A stretch of DNA of 64,000 nucleotides from Nymphaea colorata. Taxonomy: Eukaryota; Streptophyta; Magnoliopsida; Nymphaeales; Nymphaeaceae. Below the pieces are notes generated by a model, which saw only the letters and a list, made by a program, of their open reading frames with translations, was not told the DNA's origin and did not search any database. Positions 31,263-40,379 of this stretch are shown one piece after another. The position numbers and the translations under genes were made by a program. Numbering within the stretch: the stretch's first letter is position 1; each line of letters opens with the position of its first letter. Location of the stretch: the NCBI RefSeq assembly GCF_008831285.2, contig NC_045141.1, positions 24,661,315 to 24,725,314 of the forward strand. The letters are read 5' to 3'.

Positions 31263-32024
31263 TAGGTATATGACCATCTTTTAGCTTTTCATCACAAACA
31301 AAAAATGCTCTACCGTGAGGAATCAAACACTTGACTTGTGTGTTTTTGACGAAATAATGTTCCTTCAAATCCACGAAATATGGGATCAACCAATCCTAGA
31401 GCTCGCAAGTATATCCCCAGTGTGATGAGAAGACTCAGAGTTTATTTAATTTACCTAAGGACGAAATTAATGATTTCCTCTTAACGGAAAGAGCCCGTAT
31501 CCATAATGGTCCAATTGAGTTAGTTAATGTACAAAAAAACTGTAATTATTTAAAGGAACTCGGTACTTTCATAAAAGCTTCCAATAGAGATCGATGGCCG
31601 CCAACCTCGGTGACTATGGCTCAAGTTCTGTTAATATGTATATGTTCATCATTGTTTTGAACCCAACCTCGTTTTAGATGCAGCACGTACCGTGTCAACA
31701 GCTTTGTCCTGCCCCGTCAAGTGCTCATATTGGCGAACAGGGGAAGTTCACGACTGTTCAGCAGGGAAGAATATTCTGTCCTTATAGATATCATGGGAAA
31801 CTGATAAACTTGGAACTTCTATAAAAAGATAAGCTGCATAACCTCTGTGAACAATTTTGGTGGACGTTTGTGTACTCAAACATCCTCAAGAATCAAAACT
31901 TGTGACCTTGAGACATCTAATTCTCATATATAAGAAAATAAAGAGGCAGCTTGGATAACAAAAGCGCCTCAGCAGGAAAAAGGAAGAAAAGGTATTCTCC
32001 TAATCCATATCGGAATTTAGACTA

Positions 32025-35000
32025 TCAGCAAACAGCTGGATTATTCGCTGCATCCTCTAGAACGCGCCTTACTTCTGTGCCTGGATCTGAGAGTTCGGCA
32101 GGAATCTGTCATGCACATCAATTAGATGAGACTCAACGCAATCAGGTAGAAAAACGTGACAAAAAATGTATTCCTGCAAACCTTTCCAAAGATGTTAATT
32201 TTGTCATGAGATGCACCGACAGACAGTAAGTAGCGCACAACGTCTAAATGCTCTCCCCTTGCCGCATGATGAAGAGGCTATATATATCAAGCAAAAAGGT
32301 GGTCTTATCGTGAGAATACTGGTCAGGCGCAAATAGAAACGATTACTTATTATTTTCAAGTCTAACTCACTGTGTCACCCTCTGCATCAACTGTATTCAG
32401 CATTCGCTTCACAGCATCTGAATTGCCAGCTGAGTTGACTAGGAGCTGAACAATTTCAGTGAAACCTGCAGGTAAGGCAGCCAAAAAAGAGGAAAGAAAA
32501 AAAAGAATGAATCAGCATTGGGAAACTCTTCTCCATCTCGATGAAGCTCAAGTCCAAACATCCAATATTGCAAGCAGTCAATCAACCACCGTACTGACTC
32601 TTAACCAACTCAGCTGGTCAATTTAAGAGCTCCAAAGAAATAATAACATAATAATGAGAATGTGAAAGTACAGTTCATGAAACAAACGCTCACCTCCAGC
32701 ACAAGCATCATGAAGAGGAATAGCCCCATCCTCATCCTTAACCTCCAGATTAGCCCTTCTTTCCAAGAGTAGCTAGTAAAATGAAGAACCCTCAGCCACA
32801 CTGAACAAAAATATGAAAGGTTTGACTTCAAGAGTTTCTCAAACCTGAACGCATGGAAGATGGCCGTATAGGCACACCAAATGCAGAGCACTGTCTCCAT
32901 CTTCCACTGGATCATCAACACTCCCATTCCAATTCTCTGCATTTCAGAGAAAAATAGGATTATTAAACCATATACAAGGATCAGTTTATAGAAACAATCA
33001 ACGAGCAAAGTGCAATAAAACAAGCTGAACTATTGTACAATAAAATCCCAGATACACCCTTAAATGATAAATGGTTTTCCACTTTCCAGCAACCTACAAG
33101 GAAATATTATCACAATCGCATCCAGGCAGGGTTGAACAGAGCACTAAGTGAATTTTGGAGAACAGTTTGCAGAAGGTTTGCATTGCAGGTCATGAGATCA
33201 CTAAAACAGCCCCTTCTGACTATAGGCTAGCTCATGTTAAACATAACTATGCCAAATAGGAATAGTGAACCAAAAGATGGCTTCCCAGATGTGTGGCGAA
33301 TCTATCAGTGATTCAATGACAGGAATCAAATTGTTGGTTGCCCCATCGGAGCCAAGCTCGCACGTGTGTGTTGTCAACTCAGATGCAGTGACAATTGTGG
33401 CAAGTCAGCGTAACCGAGCAATATATACATGTCGTTTTTCTTTCATTCTCTTGTGACTGTGATGATGATGATGATAATCTGGTGAGGCTCAGGTTATCAG
33501 ACACAAACAGTTGGTTCTCTTCTAAATGGCATTTTACTAATTTCCTAACCAACTTTAAGTTGGGAGTCAGTTGTCACCACAGTCACTAATAATATCATTT
33601 GTGGTAATTTCTTGGTATGGTTCTTTTCTAGAGCTATTCCAGTAAGTGCTTTTCTCAGTAAAATATCAAAAAAATCTCAAAAATTTTAAAGCTTGAAAGA
33701 AAATATAAAGCTATAAACCAAAGGAAAAAAGCATAAAAATTATAAAGAAACCAGTAATTAAAGAAAAAAGATAAAGTAAACAAAACAAAAATAAAAATCA
33801 CACAATGGAAAACATAAGTAGACACTTTCGAAAGTTCAAGAAAAATATCAGGAATATCTCAGGATAATATTGTGGTAGGGTTGCTTTTTCAAATTTTGCT
33901 CATATTTTGAAATATTTAGGATTTTTTTTCAATATTATCGGCTGGCTTTTAAATGGCAATAATATTGAGATACTTTTAAAATATTGAAGATTTTTTTTAC
34001 TATGGTTATTGTACTGACACTACTGAAAGGTGTTCAATTTGCTTATATATATATATATTTATATACACATATATATATTATATCTGTGTGTGTGAGTATC
34101 ACCCTTTCTGCACCTGCACTCACATTTTTATGGGAAAAGCCCCATTCGCATCCACATCATGCACCTGTGTGACATAGATATATGCACTTGGACATACACC
34201 AGTATGTGGTGGTGACACCTTAAATGGCAGACCAACACAGCGCTCAAGCCCTCTTGCATCGGAAATGGTGCCAGGAATCTAAGCCCTAACTACCACCAAC
34301 CACTATCTCTCACTAACTGAGAAATTTAGAAGTATTTTTGACCACATACTTTGCTACTTCTAACAAAAAGTTAACCAACAGAACTGCCATTGTACAAGCT
34401 GGGCATGATCACCAAAGTGGATTGGGAATTGAAGGAGGAGGAATGAATCAAACTAACTAATGCAGTCCTTAATAGGGAATTGCTAATAGGAACAGTGTGT
34501 TCTTTGGAACACAAAGTTTTATGAAAGCGTCCCAAACAGGGATATTGTTGGAATTGGCAAAGCATCATAATTTTTTTTTTCTTTATACCTTCTTTTTCCA
34601 GAAGCAACACAAACAAACTACAGAACAATAAGAATCGACTGATAGAGGGAGGAATGTGACTTCATTCCTAGCCTGTATTTGCGAACATGGAAATGCTTAT
34701 ACAAGAGTTAGTAAATAACCGTTTAATCATATGAATGTTAACACCAAGCGGTTGAACCTTTGTTTGCTATGCTATGCCTTTCATAGGCCTAAATGCACAA
34801 CACCAAAAAAGGTTTCTACATGCAAGCAAAAATATAGGATTATAGACAAATGAGGAAATTCATTATTCTATAAGTATTATTTGTATACAGGTGAAAACAC
34901 TGTCCTATACTCCTATTCCTAGAAGATGCACTCACTATCTATATTTCAATATGTGAATAGGTTTGTTGTATTTGTAGGCATCACACAGACACCCAACATG

Positions 35001-36348
35001 TAAATTGATCATTAAGCATTTAGCGCTAAGAAATAGGAAGTGCGCAAAATACCATGGTCCTCTAGAGTAGGAAAGGACCACAAATATCACATGTGCCGAA
35101 AAGTTGGTAGAAGCCATAAGTTAACAATTGGAAACATTTATAGTTCCATGCAACAAGTTCTGGTAGCTTTGAGAATAGAAAAGACATTATCTCCAGAAAC
35201 CGACATGACAGTTGCATGAACAATATGAGGATAACCTTCAATTTCAACAGCAAAAGCACTAACGGCTCAAAAAAATAATCTCATCCAGTTACTAAATGTC
35301 CAAAAGTAGCATCTGGTATCCATGTTGCATCGAGCACGACCTACGTTAAGAACTTGCTGACATGGACATACGTCATAGTGACCAGAAGCATATAGCGTAT
35401 ACCAGGTTTAAGGGTTCCAATGCCTATCCAATTAAAAGTATAGTGCTCAAAGATCTAGGACCTTAAGCAAGGCCTTACATTTCAAATTAGGTATTGAAAA
35501 CGAGATTACTAAGCTAATATCCAAGCCCTTCTTTACAGTAGATATTAACATTTCATTGCACTGTTTTAGGAGTTCAGTGCAGACAATCATGCTTACCAAG
35601 CACGAGACCTAGGAAATGTGCTGTTGCACATTACAAAAGAAGTGATCAAACGCCCCGCTAAACAAAGAGAGACTACTGCTATAGGACTAGATACTGTTCT
35701 AATGCCCCGTTGTTGAACTCTGTTCCACATTCTCATGCCGACCTGACTCCTGTGCCACTTTTCTTCGAACTTGGATGTGCTCCAACTCAAATACAAAGCT
35801 AGGGCAAATTCGTATCTTGTGATTTCCGCTTTGTATTGCAGCATTCCAGATCACAAAATCTTTATATATCTAAACAATCCTTTAACCACTTACAACGAAA
35901 CGATGGCAACTAGGGATGTCGCGTTTGAGGGCAAACGTACAAAAAAAAAAAAAAACCAATTAATCCTGGCTTATCTGGATAAACAGATGACACCAAATGA
36001 GTGGGTGAATGAACAAAGTGAAGACCACGCCCTTGTCAACATACATTCCCAATTTCTACATACTCTTTCAACATAGACCAAGCCAGCTAATTTTTTTTTA
36101 CGATCAATTGCTTCACGCGATACACACGAAAGCCAGGGCCTCAACTAAGATAGAAAGGAGAATGAAAGACAGAGAGTCACACCGAGAGCGGCGCGGAGGC
36201 CTTCGACGTCGCCGGACTCCGCTGCGGTGGCGATGTCGACCAGTTCCGGAGAGAGCTCCTGCGGGCGAGACAAGTCGACCCACTCTTCTCCTTCATCGTT
36301 GTCGTCGTCCTCCTCCATGAGCCCGTTCAGTCTACCAGGAACAGCCAT
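32025..36348 (-). CDS. Ankyrin-repeat protein, 6 exons, 202 aa
   Basis: Six exons join in frame with GT-AG introns: 36348-36183, 32936-32845, 32772-32694, 32465-32371, 32277-32182 and 32105-32025 (609 nt). The protein opens with MAVPGRLNGLMEE, then an acidic stretch (residues 13-24), a helical region (ELVDIATAAESGDVEGLRAAL), and four ankyrin-type units marked by DGDSALHLVCLYGHLPCV, DGAIPLHDACAGGFTEIV, EGDTPLHHAARGEHLDVV and a last degenerate one at GKIPAELSDP. No transmembrane or kinase domain is present, so it is a small soluble scaffold, probably for protein-protein contacts. Exon-intron borders fall inside repeats with phase kept. Short plant ankyrin proteins of this architecture are widespread, but I cannot assign a specific function. 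The gene is head-to-head with the NKAP-like gene. Confidence 0.9.
32937..36182 (-). other. Ankyrin gene intron 1 (3.2 kb)
   Basis: The intron separates the N-terminal acidic exon from the ankyrin exons, splitting codon E56 (CTCG|gtgtga ... gcag|AGAATT). It holds one copy of a dispersed repeat (33008-33145), an AT-rich block with poly(A)/poly(T) stretches (about 33650-33990) and a (TA)n patch at about 34044. No nested gene was recognised. Confidence 0.8.
33008..33145 (+). repeat. Dispersed repeat, copy A
   Basis: Shares with 39587-39722 the ordered words caataaa(a)acaagctga, ttccactttccagcaacc (copy B: tcccactttccagcaaccc), gaaatatta, cacaatcgca/cacgattgca and accaggcag. Both copies are in the same orientation, about 6.6 kb apart, on either side of the divergent gene pair. 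Confidence 0.7.
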
Positions 36349-36747
36349 GTTGTTCCCACGCTTCCCAAGCCCACGGAATTCGCGATTCGCCTCTTTCTAT
36401 TGACAATGAAGAGAAGGAGGAGGCGGCGGCGGAGGGCCTGCTTTGTGAAAATATGCCGGGAAAGAACGAGCAGCTTGCAACTCTCCATGCGGCCCCGACC
36501 CATATATCTCGCATGAGGCTGCCGTCTACCCGTTCGATTCTACGCGCTCTCTCTCTTAACTGGATCTTGGGGTTGTCAGTGGTTCGGGCATGGACCGGTT
36601 CCAATGGTACCATATCCGACTCGCTTCTTTATAAAAGCCGGCCGCGTTCTCCGCCCCCGAGCATTGGGCAAATCCGTGGTCCTTCTCTTCCGTTTTCATT
36701 TCTTTTCCTCTCTTCGTTCTTGCGGGTTTTCTCGCTATCCCTCTCTC
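36349..36747. promoter_or_regulatory. Divergent promoter between ankyrin and NKAP-like genes
   Basis: The two start codons are 399 bp apart and point away from each other, so both promoters must fit here. The interval is more GC-rich than the surrounding DNA, with CT/GA-rich and GGCGG words near 36410-36435. A TATA box is clear only on the NKAP side. This arrangement suggests shared or coordinated transcription of two constitutive genes. Confidence 0.65.
36630..36637 (+). promoter_or_regulatory. TATA box of the NKAP-like gene
   Basis: TATAAAAG lies 111 bp before the ATG at 36748. It is downstream of the earlier in-frame ATG at 36604, which argues that the 36604 start is not used in the main transcript. 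Confidence 0.75.
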
Positions 36748-39039
36748 ATGTCGAGAAGAGGGGACACTGATAATGGTGTGAGGATCGCCTCCGCGGTGGA
36801 GCTCCCCGATAGAGAGCACAACGGCGGCCACCGTCGTTACGATCCGGTGCCGTCGCCTGACAGAGGTACGCCGCCTTCCCATCTCTCGTTTTCTGATCAT
36901 GATCGCTCCTCTTCAGATTCCGATGGAGAGACCTCCCGTCGCGCCTACCGCCGGTGCTCACGGAGTCCGTCTGAGGGCGATCGCCGGGAAACCTTAACCC
37001 GTTACCATAAACCTTCTGTTGCTGCGGATCGGCGCGAAGTCTTAGCTCGTGGGTCTGATGAGAATTTCCGTAACCCTAGTGTGGATGATTGTTATGTTTC
37101 CCCTGCTCGTGGTTCCGGCCGCGGCTCGGGTAGCCCGTATCTGGATGGACGGCGTGAAACCCTAGATCGACATTATGGAAGACGTTCCCCTAGCCCTAAT
37201 TTTCGCGAGCGTGGGAAGACCTTGAGTCGCAGATCGGAACGCCTTTCTCCTAGCTACGAACGGTACGAAACCCAGGCCGCTAGGTCTGGACGTCGTTCCC
37301 GTAGTCCTGGTTTCAGCGACCGTTTTCCTAGCCATGGTCGAAGTGAGAAAGATGATTACTGGTACGAGCAGGGTACGGATAGGAAAGAAAATGGGCGTGG
37401 AAGCCCTACTTCGAGAAAGTTTCATCGTCATGGCGACGGATACAGGAGGCCTTCAAATCAGTCAAGGTTTCTGGATAGGGGGTCTCGATTGTCAGAATCT
37501 GAGGGGGAAGACGAGGATCTCAAGGGATTGAATTTCCATGAGTACAGGCGGCTTAAGCGGCAAAAACTGAGAAAGAAGCTGAAGAATTGCATCTGGAGAG
37601 TGACTCCGAGCCCTCCACCCGACTGGAGGGGAAGATTGGACTCACCGGCTCAGGATGACAAGACAGCTAGTGCATACCAGGACGGAAATTGTGTTGTGGA
37701 TCGAAAGGATGGCTCTTTGGTCGATGGACGTAAAATGGATGCAACGGTTAAAGGGAAGAAGCCGGAGGATACCAAGAAGTCGGCCAGTAACCCCGCAGAT
37801 TCCGATAGTTCGGGTGAGTCCGCTTCTTCATATTCTTCCTCGGAGTCGGACAGAAGCATCTCGCCTCGTGCGGCAAAGCGGAAGAAAGGACAATCTTCTA
37901 GGCGGAAGAGCAGATCTTCCACCAGGAAAAGCAAGAAGAGCAAGTACGATACGGAATCCGACTCCGACGAGTCCTTCAGTTCGACAGATGAATCGAGTGA
38001 CGAGGAGCAGAAGGTTAGAAAGAAGAAGTCCGGAAGCACTTCGTCTCGTAGGCAGCAGTCGAAAAGCAAAAGAGGTAGTCGAGCAACTGGGAGCCACCGG
38101 AGGAGAAGAAGGGGTAGGGATGACAGTTCCGAGAACACTGAAAGCGAGGACGATTCTGAGCCGTCCCGGAAGCAGAAGAAGACGATGAAGGAGAAGAAGT
38201 TGGACGCCGGGTTTAACACGGATGAATCTCTTAGTTTGACAGAGACCTCGGGTGATGAAGTGGAAAAGAAGAGCTCAGGGAGTGTTCGAGATCGACTGCA
38301 GTCGAAAGACGAGAGGAGCAATCGAACAAGTAGGAAGAAGAGGAGGAACAGCAGGGGTAAGGATTCTGATGATACTGGAAGCGAAGGCGATTCTAGTTTT
38401 GATTCCTCCGACGATCAAAGTAAGTCTAAAAAGAAGAAGAGTAAGTCGAAAACATCAATCTCGTCATCTCATTCCAAGAGAAGAAGGACAAGGCACGCTT
38501 CGGATTCCGACACAGCTTCCAAATCAGATGGATCTTCAGATTCAGACTCTGGTGCTCACGAAGAAAAAGAAGCTGAACCAAGAGCAGCCGAGACCGACAG
38601 CGAAGTGCTCAAATTCAAGGAATTGATAGAATCGCAGAAGAAGCCTGCTTCAGCGTTGGACAATGAACCCTTCGTTGGGCCTGCTCCTTTGCCTAAAGCC
38701 GAGGGGCATATCAGCTATGGTGGAGCTCTCCGGCCTGGAGAAGGAGACGCCATTGCTCAGTATGTGCAGCAAGGTAAGCGTATCCCGCGGCGAGGAGAAG
38801 TCGGTCTGACGGCAGAAGAGATTCAGAAGTTCGAGAGCTTGGGCTATGTCATGAGTGGAAGTCGGCATCAACGTATGAATGCTATTCGTATCCGGAAGGA
38901 AAACCAGGTTTACAGTGCAGAAGACAAGCGGGCGCTGGCTATGTTCAATTACGAGGAGAAATCTAAGCGTGAGCACAAGGTCATGTCCGATTTGCAGCGC
39001 CTTGTACAGCGACATATCGACCAGGAGTCCAAGACATGA
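36748..39039 (+). CDS. NKAP/MAS2-like RS-rich nuclear protein, intronless, 763 aa
   Basis: The start at 36748 ([10 protein letters not shown]) is chosen because the frame's earlier ATG (36604) lies upstream of the TATA box. Residues 1 to about 280 are rich in Arg, Ser and Pro with recurring [14 protein letters not shown]-type units. The middle (about 280-620) is a low-complexity Lys/Ser/Asp tract with many SDSD and KKKSKSK blocks, likely phosphorylated. Residues 638-763 form the conserved NKAP/SynMuv C-terminal domain: [40 protein letters not shown], the segment [20 protein letters not shown], then a basic Glu/Lys-rich end. NKAP proteins are nuclear speckle and spliceosome-associated RNA-binding proteins; the Arabidopsis orthologue is MAS2, linked to splicing and rRNA expression. 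The whole CDS is one exon and markedly GC-richer than its surroundings. The product call is firm. Confidence 0.92.
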   Translation: MSRRGDTDNGVRIASAVELPDREHNGGHRRYDPVPSPDRGTPPSHLSFSDHDRSSSDSDGETSRRAYRRCSRSPSEGDRRETLTRYHKPSVAADRREVLARGSDENFRNPSVDDCYVSPARGSGRGSGSPYLDGRRETLDRHYGRRSPSPNFRERGKTLSRRSERLSPSYERYETQAARSGRRSRSPGFSDRFPSHGRSEKDDYWYEQGTDRKENGRGSPTSRKFHRHGDGYRRPSNQSRFLDRGSRLSESEGEDEDLKGLNFHEYRRLKRQKLRKKLKNCIWRVTPSPPPDWRGRLDSPAQDDKTASAYQDGNCVVDRKDGSLVDGRKMDATVKGKKPEDTKKSASNPADSDSSGESASSYSSSESDRSISPRAAKRKKGQSSRRKSRSSTRKSKKSKYDTESDSDESFSSTDESSDEEQKVRKKKSGSTSSRRQQSKSKRGSRATGSHRRRRRGRDDSSENTESEDDSEPSRKQKKTMKEKKLDAGFNTDESLSLTETSGDEVEKKSSGSVRDRLQSKDERSNRTSRKKRRNSRGKDSDDTGSEGDSSFDSSDDQSKSKKKKSKSKTSISSSHSKRRRTRHASDSDTASKSDGSSDSDSGAHEEKEAEPRAAETDSEVLKFKELIESQKKPASALDNEPFVGPAPLPKAEGHISYGGALRPGEGDAIAQYVQQGKRIPRRGEVGLTAEEIQKFESLGYVMSGSRHQRMNAIRIRKENQVYSAEDKRALAMFNYEEKSKREHKVMSDLQRLVQRHIDQESKT

Positions 39040-39586
39040 TCCTTTTTTGGTTTTAAATGCAAACTTGAACATGGTATGCTATTTTGTGTACGCTTGTTGG
39101 CCCGTGCTGTTAGTCAATGAGCGTTCTTAATTGTTTAATCTGTTGAGCTTGAAATGGTCTTCCTTTCCAGGGAAAAGGAAAAACATCACCCAGAAAGAGT
39201 GTAAATCAAGATCATGTTGAGGATACACGCTAGTCGCTCTGACACCAATTGATGACATCAATTAAAAGAAAACTGGGCATGTAATCTTATCCAGGAGAAT
39301 TTTACTGGTAAACGAGCAATGGAACTGATTCAATTATGGAAAATGTGTTTTTTTATTCTCTCTGTTTTTCTCGACATTCTCAACTATAGAAAATGTGCCT
39401 TTTAATTCTTTCTGTTCTTCTTGACATGAAATGCCATCTCACTATCACATGCCACAGTGGTTGTCATAAGTTTTCATGACTTTGGGTTCTCGTATTCTAA
39501 AGCCAATTACGGATACAAATTACAGTTCCAGAGAACAAAGTAAGATTGTTAATTATGTTCGGGAATCGGTTGAAGAACACATGTAC

Positions 39587-39722
39587 AGCAATAAAAACAA
39601 GCTGAGCTATGTTAACGTTACAAATTCTAGCAATGTTTTCAAGCATGAATCAGATGGCAGATCGTTCCCACTTTCCAGCAACCCATGAAATATTACCACG
39701 ATTGCAACCAGGCAGAACTGTA
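39587..39722 (+). repeat. Dispersed repeat, copy B
   Basis: Partner of 33008-33145 (same orientation), sharing the cactttccagcaacc core and the flanking words in the same order. It lies between the NKAP-like stop codon and the limit dextrinase promoter. Confidence 0.7.
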
Positions 39723-40125
39723 CGGAACCCTCATTCGTATTTTTGTGTCTGAGACCAAAGAATAAGCAAGGGGGAGGAGGGGAAGGGGGAATGACGGCTA
39801 ACTAATGACGCCAATTGAGCGTATTTCCAAACTCAAACTATGGGCTGAAAGCAATGCTGGTGCCGCTTCTGGATCTAAATACAGAACAGGTGAGTGTAAG
39901 CAGTCGATCCAATGTCGATCATGCAATCAGTTTGCTCGATCTGATGACACCCACACTATGACGAAGCGATAGTGCGGAAAATGAGGCGGTGAGTCCCTCG
40001 GGAACGTGGGGTCATAAACAGGGTCCAGATAAAGGCGGCGTACTTCATCCGCGGGGCCAAACTGGAAAAGCAACAAGTGCGGAAAGAAAACAGGCAAAAA
40101 TTGCTTTTTAATGCCGATATACTTT

Positions 40126-40133
40126 TATAAAAT
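40126..40133 (+). promoter_or_regulatory. Possible TATA box of the limit dextrinase gene
   Basis: TATAAAAT lies 247 bp before the ATG at 40380. The distance would require a leader of about 220 nt. It is the best TATA candidate in this interval, but AT-rich DNA makes chance matches common. Confidence 0.35.
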
Positions 40134-40379
40134 AAGGAAAAGCGCTTGTAACTTTGCGATAATAGCGTCGGGAAAAATTGTTCCTTGAAATATTCGAAAA
40201 GCACTGAGCCTGTTTATGAGATTATGACTAAAAATAGGCACTTTTTGGGCAAACATTTCCCGGGAAAATGTGAACGGAAAAAAGGTGCCGAACCGCCTGT
40301 TGGCGATTAAAAAAGATCTTTTCGTTGAGAAAGCCTGCTGCTGCTGCGTTGCAGAAAGCGCGAGCAGGCAATCTTCTTG

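Larger units (their letters stand above)
19441..32024. other. Gene-poor region with microsatellites and repeats
   Basis: About 12.5 kb in which I find no convincing gene. Frames such as 20473-20745 (-), 25582-25803 (-) and 27878-28069 (-) are unrecognised and show no splice-linked domains. The first kilobase belongs to the ZAT-like upstream region and includes an (AAGC)6 run at 19510-19533. Repeats and element-like segments are listed separately. Around 24342-24560 is a GC-richer segment with 'gggcc/ggccc' words and 'ggcggagtcacatgatgg', a style common in decayed plant mobile elements. Confidence 0.6.
39040..40379 (+). other. Intergenic: NKAP 3' region and limit dextrinase promoter
   Basis: The first few hundred bases should contain the NKAP-like 3' UTR. 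A dispersed-repeat copy sits at 39587-39722. The stretch nearest 40380 should be the debranching-enzyme promoter and leader. Open frames here, for example 39476-39688, are unrecognised. Confidence 0.6.

Noticed and set aside
31951-32229. 92-residue plus-strand frame
   Set aside because: Antisense to the last two exons of the ankyrin gene.
33650-33990. AT-rich block in ankyrin intron 1 as another member of the foldback element family
   Set aside because: It shares poly(A)/poly(T) style and some 'aaaaatctcaaaaatttt' words, but I could not find the catagccacaaata-type ends.
37650-38626. Alternative frames of 223, 177 and 124 residues
   Set aside because: Shadows of the low-complexity Ser/Lys/Asp tract of the NKAP-like CDS.
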